Positions 1 to 9,266 of a stretch of 64,000 bases of DNA are shown here, one piece after another (position 1 is the first letter of the stretch; every line of letters starts with the position of its first letter). Below the pieces are notes generated by a model. That model ran no database searches. It saw nothing but the letters and a program-made list of their open reading frames with translations, and had not been told where the DNA came from. Source of the DNA: Bradyrhizobium barranii subsp. barranii (GTDB taxonomy: Bacteria > Pseudomonadota > Alphaproteobacteria > Rhizobiales > Xanthobacteraceae); NCBI RefSeq assembly GCF_017565645.3, contig NZ_CP086136.1, forward strand, positions 8,787,501 to 8,851,500. The letters run 5' to 3'. The position numbers and the translations under genes were made by a program.

Positions 1-359
1 AAGTAGCGAAATCCGGGCTTGTAAGCTGGGTTGTCCACCTCCTTGAGGGCTGCCTCGCGCGACGCGTGGACAGTGAAGCCGCCGCAGCGCGGGCATGCGC
101 TGCGCATCCAATTAGAAAACCTGTCTAAGTCTTTCTCAGCGATGTCAGCAACGGACATGCCGTTGATCACTTGAAACGTGGGAGCAACGAGATCGTCCGC
201 AACTGATTGGCGGCTCGCAAGAGACTGCTGCACGGCAGCTGCTACATTGTCGCCAGTGACAACCCAAAGCCTTGAGGATTGTGCATAAGTACAGGGACTG
301 CCCACCAGCAACGTGGCTAAAGCAGTTAGAATTGTCTTTGAGAAACTCATTCTTTTCAT
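1..359 (-). CDS. Secreted protein, N-terminal part (runs off the left edge)
   Basis: An open frame starts at an ATG whose first base is 359, five bases after an AAGGAG ribosome site (365-370), and stays open to the window edge, giving about 119 residues. The N-terminus is a classic signal peptide: KR near the start, a hydrophobic stretch, then CTYAQSS with a cleavage site after AQ or nearby. The mature part contains a CPRCGGF segment that reminds me of the N-terminal region of secreted M28-type leucyl aminopeptidases, but the catalytic domain would lie outside the window, so this is only a suggestion. It lies 1.5 kb from gspO, and a periplasmic, signal-peptide-bearing protein beside a T2SS is a natural substrate candidate. 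Start and secretion call are good; enzyme identity is weak. Confidence 0.6.
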   Translation of the reverse strand, partial: MKRMSFSKTILTALATLLVGSPCTYAQSSRLWVVTGDNVAAAVQQSLASRQSVADDLVAPTFQVINGMSVADIAEKDLDRFSNWMRSACPRCGGFTVHASREAALKEVDNPAYKPGFRY

Positions 360-1845
360 GCCTACTCCTTTTCGCCGACGCATGAGTATGCCGATGATGC
401 AACCGCGCTACGCATGGTTACGGCAGCTGCCGGACAACCAGTCGTTCAGCGATGACCGCGGCCGGTCCGCTTGAAGTTGATGTCTCTTGCGAGAATTGCT
501 GTGGTCGTGCGAACAGAGCAAGCGGCGTGCCAAATCGGAATTCCAACATTGCGCGTTCTCTTCGTAGCATCTGGGTGCGTCGTAGCTCGATATTGGGCTA
601 ACCTGACAATCGGCACGGCTAGTGACCGACATTCGTTGCAGCGTTAGCGACGAAATCGCGACTATTCAGAAACTGTGCAACCGGTGCCGCTGAGCGTACC
701 GAATTGCAGGACCGGGAGCCGGTGGGGATCCGGCGTCATCAAGTTCTGTCGAAATGGAGAACCAAGCTAGCCTTGGCGCCATTCTCAAGGTCCCGCAAGT
801 AGGCAGCTTTGTGCTCGTGTTGGATCGTTCAGAACGAGCCGCGCTCACGGCGGGTTGCGCCAGCAGCAACTGAACGCCGGCGAGCGCTTTGTAATGGCCG
901 GGCCGGCAGTTGTGGGAGGCCTTGTCCTGCTCAGCCGCACCGAATTGCTGCTACTAATTCAAACAGGACCGCTCGCATGAGAGCAGGCCTGATCAACAAA
1001 TTACTCGAACTCGGACGGCCGCCAGCGTTGCCTTAGCGACGCGGATCATATTCTCACTGCGCCATATTCTGCGTGTGGCAGGGGCATCCACTCGAGACCT
1101 AGCGCCAGGGCCTCATTGTAAATGCGCGTACGTTCAATAGATGGTCCCCGCAGATCGGGCTGCCAGCGCTACATTCTCCAGACGCGCCGCTTGCGGGGAG
1201 GAGGATGAAAATTGCAATGCGGCGCTCCGAGGGCCTGGATCGCCGTTGTTGTCGAGGGGGACTCAATCAAGACGAAACTATTCCTTTCGGCCGCGGCCCC
1301 CGGGCCTGCAGAGCGATCGAGTGAATGTGTCGCTGATGTCGAATCCTCGTCGGGACTGCCCTTGTTCGGCCAAACCCGGGAGGCCGACCTGCGGTTAGCT
1401 GGCTTGTGTTGTGACGAAACCGCCACTCGCCCTCCGAGGCGAATGACGATCCAAAGAAGCTCGAAAAGGCGCGCCATGAGCGGGGATGAATGCGGGATGA
1501 TTCCTTCGCTTGGGTTGCTGCTCGCAACGGCGCTACGCATTCCTACGCCGCTGCTGTGCGGGCGGTACCGTCACCCAGCCTGTGACCGTAAGGGTGCAAG
1601 CAGCGTCCCGCCTCAGTCATTGCATGCCGGTTGCGGCCCGGCTAAGCTCGTAGCGTGCCTATGTGCGTCGCAATTACATTCTCATGGCGTTCACCTTTAG
1701 GTTCTGCCGAACCGTGCGCGGGTGGCAACGCGCGCCGTCTGGCCACGCCGGCGCTCGGAAGCTGGATCGCCGCGGTGATCTTGGTGGCCCTCCCCCGCTC
1801 GCATTGTGAGCCGCCACTCCATGTCGTCCTCATGCCGCAGCCTTC
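360..1845. other. Intergenic stretch with no gene recognised
   Basis: Only short overlapping frames on both strands are present, none with a convincing ribosome site or family signature. It may hold promoters for the secreted-protein gene (minus) and gspO (plus), but I see no clear sigma-70, sigma-54 or tts-box motif. Confidence 0.5.
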
Positions 1846-2436
1846 ATGACAGACTTGACTAACACGATTTGCTACACGCTGCTGCTGTTCGCGTGTGGCT
1901 GGCTGATCTGGACCGATCTCCGCCATGGCATCATCCCTGATTGGATCAACGGCTTGATCGCAGCGCTGGGACTTGCGAGGACGTTTGCGATGGAGGGGGC
2001 GATTGGTCCAGTGATCGCGGGCAGCCAAGGCTTGATAATCGCTGCCCTGCTCCTGCTGTTGAGAGAACTCTACTTCCGTTGGCGCAGCATACAAGGGCTC
2101 GGCCTTGGTGACGTCAAGTTCCTGGCCGCCGCTACGCTTTGGACTGGACTATTCGACTTCCCGATTCTGTTGCTTGTCGCAAGCGTCGCGGCGCTGTTCG
2201 TCGTGCTCTGCCTCCATGTTGTCGGGCAAGGCGCCACCGCACGAACGTCGATCCCGTTCGGACCATTTCTGGTCGTTGGCCTACTCGTCGTGCTTGCTGT
2301 GCAGACAAGCGCTGCAAGTATGTCTTTCCAGACCATCAATTTACTGGATGGTTTGTGGGCGCCAGCCAGAATACTGCCGGACATTCACGGCGCCACAATA
2401 ACGCGCCGTGCTGCCTCGCCTATGCAACCGCTCTGA
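1846..2436 (+). CDS. gspO: Prepilin peptidase of the type II secretion system (short, A24 family)
   Basis: 196 residues, hydrophobic throughout. The two catalytic aspartates of A24 aspartic peptidases are visible: one in WTDLRHG near residue 24 and one in GLGDVK near residue 90, the diagnostic GxGD motif. It lacks the N-terminal cysteine-rich methylase half of full-length GspO/PilD, as do the short CpaA-like versions common in alphaproteobacteria. Its role is to cleave the leader of the pseudopilins GspG, H, I, J and K at the inner membrane. It is transcribed opposite to the gspE-M operon that begins 8.5 kb away. The last 25 or so residues are not membrane-like and may be a natural tail. Confidence 0.85.
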   Translation: MTDLTNTICYTLLLFACGWLIWTDLRHGIIPDWINGLIAALGLARTFAMEGAIGPVIAGSQGLIIAALLLLLRELYFRWRSIQGLGLGDVKFLAAATLWTGLFDFPILLLVASVAALFVVLCLHVVGQGATARTSIPFGPFLVVGLLVVLAVQTSAASMSFQTINLLDGLWAPARILPDIHGATITRRAASPMQPL

Positions 2437-2807
2437 CGCAAGAGAGTTCACATAATGACGAAAATTGATGTCAACGGCGATTGCGGCATTCATTCGGATA
2501 TGAAGGTGTTTTAGGGATCCGGAGCAACAACATGCTCACGACTAGCTCTTGGACCTTTACGAATTAGCGCGTTTACCAAAAATCCGATCGAGAACCTCAT
2601 CACGCGCACAGGCGAGTCGAACTCGCTGGGCGCTCCGGCATTGAATCCATGCAGCGGAGAAGCGTGCAAAGGCAACGCGCAATTCATTGCGCGACTTCGT
2701 AGATTGATAGTAAGACGGAACACAGGCGTTGTCTGGAGGACCGGATGTTGGATCGGACCACTACTGCAGTTGTCGAGGTCCCAGCTCCTGTTCGGCGGTC
2801 GTCGAGT
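2437..2807. other. Intergenic between gspO and the end of the gsp operon
   Basis: Convergent gene ends flank this stretch. No gene and no strong hairpin-plus-T-run terminator was seen by eye. Confidence 0.5.
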
Positions 2808-3419
2808 TCAAGGGTGATAGATGGCCTCTCCCTCACTTCCTTTTCCAGGCTGGGGCATAGACATGATCGCCTTCTTGGAGGGGTTTTCCAACATTACCTC
2901 GCGAGCTCGCACCTGGCGTAGCACCCAGCCATCATGCTGTTCGCCGACCCTCATCCGAACCGACAGCTTGCTGGACTGATCGATGAATATCCCGAAGCTC
3001 TCGAGGCCTCCCACAACGGTTCCAACCAGCGCGAGCGCCGGCTTCTCCGGTCTCTTGGAAGACAGCGGAGGCTCGGGCACAGCGGCAATGGGCGTCGACA
3101 CGGGAACCAGCGCCCGTCGTGAGGGCGAGAAGATGGGACGATCGCGGGTAGCGGCTAGCCGGGTCAACGGAATCCCCCACAGGGGATTGGCACTGGATGC
3201 GGGCTCTTTCGGCGCCGACACCGAGTTGACGGTCAATGACGAGGGCTCAGGCTTGTCGATTCGCGCCCCACCCTCCCGCTGCCCTATCGAACGAGTGTCC
3301 GTCACTTCCTCGCTTTTCACAGCCGCTATGGCCGCGCAGACCGACAGGTTTGTTATGGCTAGTACGACGGCGGCCAAACGGATCATTGCGATAGGACGCA
3401 TCATTTGCGTTCCTGCCAT
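2808..3419 (-). CDS. T2SS GspC/GspN-like inner-membrane protein
   Basis: 203 residues, last gene of the gspE-to-M operon, overlapping gspM by 19 bases. A methionine five codons further in is an alternative start. Residues 10-33 form one membrane segment. After a proline- and serine-rich linker, a small domain around residues 128-195 has the pattern LALVGTV, GIFID, RVGEQHDGW and VRAREV, as in the homology region of GspC-type proteins that connect the inner-membrane platform to the secretin. The segment NPLWGIPL followed by RDRPIFSPSRR is typical of alphaproteobacterial genes annotated as GspN. No PDZ domain is present, so it is a short clamp protein rather than a full GspC. Confidence 0.7.
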   Translation of the reverse strand: MAGTQMMRPIAMIRLAAVVLAITNLSVCAAIAAVKSEEVTDTRSIGQREGGARIDKPEPSSLTVNSVSAPKEPASSANPLWGIPLTRLAATRDRPIFSPSRRALVPVSTPIAAVPEPPLSSKRPEKPALALVGTVVGGLESFGIFIDQSSKLSVRMRVGEQHDGWVLRQVRAREVMLENPSKKAIMSMPQPGKGSEGEAIYHP

Positions 3420-3961
3420 TGGCCCGACACCGTCAGCGAAACGCGCAGCTTTCCTGGCGGAGTGGTCGTGTCGGTCAAGAACGCCTCGACCAAGAGCTGC
3501 TCCACAAAGAGGAATGGAAGACCGGCTTCCAGATCATAGAGCAGTTGCTGTAAGGCTGGTTGTTCGATCTCGCAACTCGTCACTACACTAATGAAGCCTG
3601 CTTTCGAATGGTTACCCTGCAGTTCGACCTCGGTCGACAGAACGTCGCCCCCAGCTTTTGTGACGGCGCCGACCACCCTTTGCACCAGTGCAGCGCCTGC
3701 AATGGTCACAGTCTTTCCTTCGATAAAGGCCAAGCCTCCAGGCGCGGTCAGATTAGGCCCGCCGCGGCGATCAGGCCGAACCGCTCCTCCCTCGAACTGA
3801 GGCAATAGCTCTCCAGCCTCCTGGAGCTGGTCATATCGCGCAAGTAGATCGGTGATGGCGCTTGCGATTACCCAGAGGAAAGCGAGAACTACGATAGCAT
3901 AGCCTGACGCGGCTGCGGCAGGTGATGACCGAAATGCCACCCGAAAAAGAGCGGATCCCAT
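3401..3961 (-). CDS. gspM: T2SS assembly-platform protein GspM
   Basis: 186 residues with one N-terminal membrane helix (about 20-40), a predicted coiled stretch after it, and a ferredoxin-like C-terminal half ending in KLRVSLTVSGQW. Size and topology match GspM, which partners GspL in the inner-membrane platform. Its position directly after gspL, with a one-base overlap, is the canonical gene order. Primary sequence is poorly conserved in this family, so the call depends on topology and context. Confidence 0.8.
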   Translation of the reverse strand: MGSALFRVAFRSSPAAAASGYAIVVLAFLWVIASAITDLLARYDQLQEAGELLPQFEGGAVRPDRRGGPNLTAPGGLAFIEGKTVTIAGAALVQRVVGAVTKAGGDVLSTEVELQGNHSKAGFISVVTSCEIEQPALQQLLYDLEAGLPFLFVEQLLVEAFLTDTTTPPGKLRVSLTVSGQWQERK

Positions 3962-5028
3962 CAGGTGCTTCCCCTGAAATAGGCATTCACATGAACCTCT
4001 ATGTGAAATCGCTCGCCGGGCTCGTTCGATGATCTGGTGGTCGGTGCGAAAAATGCGGCTCGGCTGAACTGCGGTGACTGCTCGATCAGCTGGATCAGCG
4101 TCGGCGCATCCTCAGTCAGACCAACCAGTTGCAGCCGATCGCCCTCGACACGTAGCTTGGTGACATAGGTACCATCGGGCAGGATGCTCGAAAGACGATC
4201 CAGAACCAATACCGTCGCTGGCGTAGTCTGCTTGCGCCGAGCGAGCAGCGCGTCGGCAGTTGATGCAGCGGAGTTCGGATCGCCCTCGACTGCTGCCTGC
4301 TGACGCGCGATCGTGCTGCGCAGTTCTTGCAATGCTCCGTCTGCTTTGGTGCTGAGCACCATGGTTGCTATGAGCACCAATGCAGTCGCAGTCCCAGCGC
4401 CGAGCAGAAAAAACTTCAGGAGTTTCGCGAGGTCTCGGCGACCGGAGATTGCCGAACGAAGACCTGCGCTGAAAAGCGTAATCGGATGCAGGGACAACTC
4501 GCTGTGTGTATGGATCGCGACTTTGGCAGCTCCGACATGATCCGCGAACTGGACCAGCGGCTCTACCCTGGCACGCGACACCGCCGCTAAAATAAGGCCG
4601 ATGCGCTCCTTGGGTGCCGACTGAGGCTCACTAAAACCAAAAAGCGCCTTTTCGGCACTCCAGGGCGTTAGTCGATCGATCTGTGAACGGATCATTCCGT
4701 TTAGAAATGGTTCTGCCTGCTTTGGAAAGTCGAGCTGCCGAACAAGAACTTGGTTTGGGGCGAGGTAAATGTCCATTACGCACCCGCGCAGTACCCCAAT
4801 CCAGTTGCTTGGCAGGGTATGGTCGCCGGCCAGCCGAACTTGGGCATACTCTGGCTGCAGCTTGCGTGTGGAGCGCTGCAGTAGCTGTAGCGTCAGCCCG
4901 TCCCCTCCGTCGTGGCAAGCGCTTACCCGCCGGCGCCGGTGGACACGGTTCGCGATCGCTTCAAGAGCGCTAGCCACCGCGGCACACCACGCGGTAAGCG
5001 CCATTTCGATGTCACTTGCCATCTTCAT
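3961..5028 (-). CDS. gspL: T2SS platform protein GspL
   Basis: 355 residues. The N-terminal cytoplasmic part has an actin-like fold pattern (LVRQLDFPKQAEPFL, LTPWSAEKALFGF, ILAAVSRARVEPL), which in GspL docks the GspE ATPase. One membrane helix lies near residues 205-225, followed by a periplasmic PilN-like domain with the phrase LDRLSSILPDGTYVTKL. It overlaps gspK by four bases (ATGA) and gspM by one. It is short compared with gammaproteobacterial GspL, as usual in alphaproteobacteria. Confidence 0.85.
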   Translation of the reverse strand: MKMASDIEMALTAWCAAVASALEAIANRVHRRRRVSACHDGGDGLTLQLLQRSTRKLQPEYAQVRLAGDHTLPSNWIGVLRGCVMDIYLAPNQVLVRQLDFPKQAEPFLNGMIRSQIDRLTPWSAEKALFGFSEPQSAPKERIGLILAAVSRARVEPLVQFADHVGAAKVAIHTHSELSLHPITLFSAGLRSAISGRRDLAKLLKFFLLGAGTATALVLIATMVLSTKADGALQELRSTIARQQAAVEGDPNSAASTADALLARRKQTTPATVLVLDRLSSILPDGTYVTKLRVEGDRLQLVGLTEDAPTLIQLIEQSPQFSRAAFFAPTTRSSNEPGERFHIEVHVNAYFRGST

Positions 5029-5948
5029 GCCCCACCCCGCGCGTTGTGTGTTTGCGCGCCCTCGTCCTCGTGCGACAGAACTCGATAAGGCAATTTCCCT
5101 TCGCCTAATTCAATTACAACCACCGACGACCGCCGCCGACCATCGGCTGGATGTAATGACACGCGCAACCTCCACGCGTTGCTCTTGCCAGCGATGACCC
5201 TGGCACTTGCGGGTACCTGCGCAATAGCAGCCGGGCCGGCGGATAACGCGTCTCGTGAGGCGAGGAAATCCTTCAGGATCAGCGGCGTCATTCCCGGAAC
5301 TGAAGCGACCACCTCCGCCGGGGCGGCCAAGATGTCTATCCCAGGCGAGCCGCTGAAAACGGTGACAAACGGCATCACTCGGTCAAGCAGCCAGGACGGC
5401 GGCCCCAGCACTAGAGGTAGCTCGTCGACATGGACGAAGGGGGCCAGCCTTGGACCATATTTACGTCCCGCCGCTGCATAAAGCGCCTCTTCCGATCGCG
5501 CAGCCGCCTTATCCACCGGTTTGGTACGCCACGATACCACCCTATCGGCATGATCCTGCGCCGCTTCGGCGTCTGCGCCAAGGATATTGAAGAGATTGGC
5601 GATCATCTCCTTCGGCGCGGCATTGAGATCGACTCGGGCGGCCTCGGTTAGGAACGAGACCGCCACAACGTCACCGCCGATCCGGATGCTGAATCCACCG
5701 CGCCTGGGCCGCTCCTCATTTTTCGCCATGAGCAACTGATAAGCCGCTAGCTCAACGCCGGCAGCGACCAACGCTTCTGCTTGCAGGGCGTCATCATCAA
5801 TCCGCAAGACTCGCGCCGAGTTCGAAAGGTAGTGTGAGAATACCACGATGAGCGCAGCCAAGGCTGCTAGAAACCACAGCACCGCCACCAGGATGAAGCC
5901 ATCCCGAGGGCCAGCCTTGCGTGACGATTGTCCTTTCGATTGCAACAT
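5025..5948 (-). CDS. gspK: T2SS minor pseudopilin GspK
   Basis: 307 residues. The N-terminus has a basic leader then GFILVAVLWFLAALAALIV, the GspK variant of the prepilin helix. The large globular domain includes RVDLNAAPKEMIANL and a VDELPLVLG segment followed by GIDILAAPAEVVASV, the tandem helix-hairpin-like repeats typical of GspK. GspK caps the pseudopilus tip with GspI and GspJ. Its ATG follows the stop of gspJ directly. Confidence 0.9.
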   Translation of the reverse strand: MLQSKGQSSRKAGPRDGFILVAVLWFLAALAALIVVFSHYLSNSARVLRIDDDALQAEALVAAGVELAAYQLLMAKNEERPRRGGFSIRIGGDVVAVSFLTEAARVDLNAAPKEMIANLFNILGADAEAAQDHADRVVSWRTKPVDKAAARSEEALYAAAGRKYGPRLAPFVHVDELPLVLGPPSWLLDRVMPFVTVFSGSPGIDILAAPAEVVASVPGMTPLILKDFLASRDALSAGPAAIAQVPASARVIAGKSNAWRLRVSLHPADGRRRSSVVVIELGEGKLPYRVLSHEDEGAQTHNARGGA

Positions 5949-6676
5949 TAATCGCTCCGCGCGCCACCGAAAGCGGCCTTCGGGCCCTGCTGCGGCTCGT
6001 CCAGCCTCGAGCTAACGCAGTCCCTCTCGCCTTCAATACATCCCGCACCCGGAGCATCGACATGAATCCGGGCCACCCTCGACATTATGGCTAATCCGCC
6101 CCGACTACGATCGAGAATAGTCAAGCGAACGGCAGTAGGAAGCCGACCCGCCTCATGCCAGTCCGGCCACCAAGCGAGGCTCGCATCCGCATAGGCAAAG
6201 GACAGTCGGAAGGGAGGAGTAAGCAGCACCACTCGATCGACGAAATCCAGAGTTTCGGAAAGTGAAACTCCGACGGGCAGAGGTGTGAAAGGGGTTCGCG
6301 AGCGCACGAGCGCAACATCGGGTCCGTTGGCAGTTTCGCCAATCTGGACGATGTCAAGGCCAGGCCCGACATTCGGTCCAATCGCCTTGCGAACAAACGT
6401 CACCCCCAGCTCTCCCCCTTCAAACAGCGGCTGCGTCTCGTCGCGATTGGACGGGACAAACTCCGCTGCAGAAAGATCGTTGGCTATTCGGCGCAGCGCC
6501 AAACTGAGCATCTCCGCACGTTGAACACGACTGACCCCGCGATTCCACGCCGGAAACCATTGCGACGTCATCGTCGCGAGCACCGACATCACGAGCCCCG
6601 CGACAGCAAGCGCAGCCAGGGCCTCGATCAGGGTGAAACCGGCTCGCTCCTCACGATGTTCTGATGCCGCACACAT
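5948..6676 (-). CDS. gspJ: T2SS minor pseudopilin GspJ
   Basis: 242 residues from the ATG at 6676, which overlaps the stop of gspI. The frame is open further upstream, but that extension lies inside gspI and carries no prepilin leader. The leader ends in ERAGFTLIEALAALAVAGL, the type IV prepilin cleavage and helix signature with the conserved glutamate at +5. The globular part contains RIANDLSAAEF and a GEL-GVTFVRK segment usual in GspJ. It is a tip component with GspI and GspK. Confidence 0.9.
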   Translation of the reverse strand: MCAASEHREERAGFTLIEALAALAVAGLVMSVLATMTSQWFPAWNRGVSRVQRAEMLSLALRRIANDLSAAEFVPSNRDETQPLFEGGELGVTFVRKAIGPNVGPGLDIVQIGETANGPDVALVRSRTPFTPLPVGVSLSETLDFVDRVVLLTPPFRLSFAYADASLAWWPDWHEAGRLPTAVRLTILDRSRGGLAIMSRVARIHVDAPGAGCIEGERDCVSSRLDEPQQGPKAAFGGARSD

Positions 6677-7092
6677 CAGCCTGCAGTCCGCGCCAGTCGC
6701 ACTGTGCGCACATCGACGACGGCGCCCGATGCCGAACGGACACGCAGCTCCACCATGCGAGGAATCCAGCCCGCCTGACCGGCGGCGACGTCCCAACCCG
6801 TCCCGATCGGCGCAACCAGAACAGTCCACTCGCCGGAGGCGGACGCACCGCGCAATGTACCGGGTAGCAACCGATCACGGCCTGGAATCGCGGTGACAAG
6901 AGCCGCGCTCGCCTCTTGGATGACTGCGACCCTCTCCTCGATCTTACGAACGGCACGCATATTGGTTGATACGACCGTGCCAATTAACCCAAGTGACAGG
7001 CTGAGCACCCCGAGCGCGACTAGCATCTCTATTAGAGTGAAGCCAGCGTCACTCTCTTCAGCCATTGATGAGGGAACGAGAGACAACCTCAA
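6676..7092 (-). CDS. gspI: T2SS minor pseudopilin GspI
   Basis: 138 residues, or 129 if the inner ATG at 7065 is used. The leader SDAGFTLIEMLVALGVLSL is a prepilin processing site. The gene overlaps gspH (ends 7058) and gspJ (starts 6676), as in other T2SS operons where I and J are translationally coupled. GspI nucleates the tip complex. The overlap with gspH favours the shorter start. Confidence 0.85.
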   Translation of the reverse strand: MRLSLVPSSMAEESDAGFTLIEMLVALGVLSLSLGLIGTVVSTNMRAVRKIEERVAVIQEASAALVTAIPGRDRLLPGTLRGASASGEWTVLVAPIGTGWDVAAGQAGWIPRMVELRVRSASGAVVDVRTVRLARTAG

Positions 7093-7519
7093 TCCTCCCA
7101 GTCAGCCAGTCGATCCTGATCTCGAGACGCAGGTCAGCCCGCCAGAGTGCAATCGCACCACCGCAGGACAGGCCATCGGGAAAGAAACTGATCGTCGATA
7201 AGACCGGACGTTGGTTGCAGCTGCGTGGCAATATCGCCTCGAATTCGACGTCGTCCGGCACCTGGACAGCAGCGGAGCTGGCCCCCGAACGAATCGCCCG
7301 GCCTGGCGGATCAACCAGAGTATCCACCCTGACGCCACCGCCGACCGACATCGCCCGGTCAGCTTTCAGGATCGAGGCGGCCGCAAGAGCATAGGCCTGC
7401 AGCCCTGCCTTGGAGGTCTGCCGCGGCACGAACGGCAATAGCACGGCCGCGATCATTCCGGTGATTGCGAGCGTGCAAACCACCTCCAGCAATGTGAAGC
7501 CGCGTTGACCATCACTCAT
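7058..7519 (-). CDS. gspH: T2SS minor pseudopilin GspH
   Basis: 153 residues from the ATG at 7519, which overlaps the end of gspG by eight bases; the longer open frame upstream belongs to gspG coding DNA. MSDGQRGFTLLEVVCTLAI is the prepilin signature, followed by a beta-rich domain with VQVPDDVEFEAILPRSC and an ISFFPDGLSCGGAIAL segment characteristic of GspH/FimT-like proteins. Confidence 0.9.
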   Translation of the reverse strand: MSDGQRGFTLLEVVCTLAITGMIAAVLLPFVPRQTSKAGLQAYALAAASILKADRAMSVGGGVRVDTLVDPPGRAIRSGASSAAVQVPDDVEFEAILPRSCNQRPVLSTISFFPDGLSCGGAIALWRADLRLEIRIDWLTGRIEVVSRSLING

Positions 7520-8024
7520 TGCGTGCACTCGTCTGCGCACCGAGCACAATGTCGGCAGCCGTACCGCTGCCTCCCTCCTGACCGTTGGCGCCATAGGATA
7601 TGATCTCGTATGGGCCACGCTCGCCGGGGGTGCGATAAACATAAGGCGTATTCCAGGGATCGGCGGGGATCGCGCCGCCTCTCAGGTACGGGCCGTTCCA
7701 GGCCGGAATGCCGGCGGGCCGGCTCGCCAAGGCTCGTAACCCTTCTGATGCCGTGGGATAACGACCCGCGTCCAGATAAAAGAGGTCCAGTGCGCTCGCG
7801 AAGCTCTGCAACTGGATCTTGGCTGCCTTGACCTTGGACTCCACGAGATAATTGAGGACCCTTGGCCCGATCAGCCCCATGATCAGGCCTATGATGGTGA
7901 TCACAACCAGCATCTCGGCCAATGTAAATCCGCGCTCGCCTTCGGGGGCCTCCACTGGAATACGCCATATAAGTCCCGATTGGTATGCACGACGTTCCGC
8001 GACCGGCTGGCATTCTGTTGTCAT
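7512..8024 (-). CDS. gspG: T2SS major pseudopilin GspG
   Basis: 170 residues. The ATG at 8024 is supported by AGAGGAG seven bases upstream, although it gives a leader of about 31 residues, longer than the usual 6-10. The processing site is GERGFTLAEMLVVITIIGL. The mature part carries the GspG hallmarks GRYPTASEGLRAL, WNGPYLR, DPWNTPYVYRTPG and a YGANGQEGG loop that normally binds calcium. It forms the shaft of the pseudopilus. It lies 21 bases after gspF. Confidence 0.95.
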   Translation of the reverse strand: MTTECQPVAERRAYQSGLIWRIPVEAPEGERGFTLAEMLVVITIIGLIMGLIGPRVLNYLVESKVKAAKIQLQSFASALDLFYLDAGRYPTASEGLRALASRPAGIPAWNGPYLRGGAIPADPWNTPYVYRTPGERGPYEIISYGANGQEGGSGTAADIVLGAQTSARNE

Positions 8025-8045
8025 GCTGATCTCCTCTGCGCTTCG

Positions 8046-9257
8046 TCAGTCGACGAGCTGCGTGACGGAAAGCAGCGCCGTCATGACCGAAACGATCAGG
8101 CCTCCGACGACAATACTGATTGTCAGTATTGCGGCTGGCCCGACCATTCCCAAGACACGATCAAGGCTGCGCTGGAGTTTCGCTTCATAAAATTCCGCGA
8201 TGCGGCCGGCCAGCACCGGCAATTCGCCGGTCTCCTCGCCCAGCCGTAGCATGCGAACCGCCATGGGCGGGAGCACGTTGGACTCTGCCAGCGCTTGCGA
8301 CAGCTTGCCGCCGTACCGAACGCGATCAGCCGCTTCGATCCACGGGGCAGGAGACGAGGTCACGGACATCACGTCGACGAGAATGCGCTGCGTTGCGGTG
8401 AGATTAACGCCACACCCCAACAACAGTCCCAAGTTCCGACAGAACAGGCTCGTGCGGTGGAAGACGAAGATTCTGCCAATTCCAGGCAGCGTTGCAAGCG
8501 CAGCGACGATCGAAGCACGCACCTTGGTCTGCCGCATGAGCCACCAGCCCCCGGCCAGGACGAACGCGCCTGAGATCAGCAGCAAAGCGCGGTTAGCTCG
8601 CATCAGATCAGAGGCTTCCATGAAAAAGCCAAGTGCCGGGTCAGCGCGGCCGCCGAAATCGCGCAGCACTGAGGAAAATTGCGGCAACACAGCCAGAATG
8701 AAGAACAGCATAACGCAGCCCGCTGCAAGCAAAACGAAGATCGGATAATGCATGGCATCACTGAGCTTCCGCCGAGTTGCCTCGGTCCGATCACGCTCCG
8801 CGGCCAGAACCTCAAGGACTTGGCTGAGCGTACCAGAGGCTTCACCAACCTTCATGAGTGCGCCATACATTGACGGAAACAGATCAGGTTGCGCGGAAAC
8901 TGCATCGGTAAAGCTTTCGCCGCCAAGCACGGCCAACCTCAATCGTCTAATCACCGGCCGCAGCCGGCCAACATCGCGATCGCCTGACAGCAGATCAAGA
9001 GCGTCATCAAGGCGCGCTCCTGCCTTCAGAAGCAGCGCAAGGTCGCGCGTGAAACTCGTGACCTCCGCGCATGAAGGGCGGTTAGGCCAGAATCCGCGGC
9101 GAAATACCGACGCGGAACGGGCCTCCTCCACGGCTTCAATCGGTAGCAGATGCAGAGATGAAATCCGGCGCTCGGCCTCTGCTTGCGTCGATGCGACCAA
9201 CGAGCCGGCAACGATCTCTCCGAACTGGGTCAACGCTCGATAGCGGAAACTTGGCAT
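8046..9257 (-). CDS. gspF: T2SS inner-membrane platform protein GspF
   Basis: 403 residues with two tandem T2SSF domains. Each has the phrase FTRDLALLLKAGARLDDAL or its repeat FCRNLGLLLGCGVNLTATQ, followed by MKVGEASGTL or MLRLGEETGEL. Three membrane helices are visible near 170-190, 220-240 and 370-395. It is the polytopic rotor-like protein driven by GspE. It begins ten bases after gspE. Confidence 0.95.
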   Translation of the reverse strand: MPSFRYRALTQFGEIVAGSLVASTQAEAERRISSLHLLPIEAVEEARSASVFRRGFWPNRPSCAEVTSFTRDLALLLKAGARLDDALDLLSGDRDVGRLRPVIRRLRLAVLGGESFTDAVSAQPDLFPSMYGALMKVGEASGTLSQVLEVLAAERDRTEATRRKLSDAMHYPIFVLLAAGCVMLFFILAVLPQFSSVLRDFGGRADPALGFFMEASDLMRANRALLLISGAFVLAGGWWLMRQTKVRASIVAALATLPGIGRIFVFHRTSLFCRNLGLLLGCGVNLTATQRILVDVMSVTSSPAPWIEAADRVRYGGKLSQALAESNVLPPMAVRMLRLGEETGELPVLAGRIAEFYEAKLQRSLDRVLGMVGPAAILTISIVVGGLIVSVMTALLSVTQLVD

Positions 9258-9266
9258 AATCCTGAT

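Noticed and set aside
408-1700. Several 60-160 codon frames in the left intergenic region
   Set aside because: They overlap each other on both strands, lack ribosome sites and show no recognisable domain.
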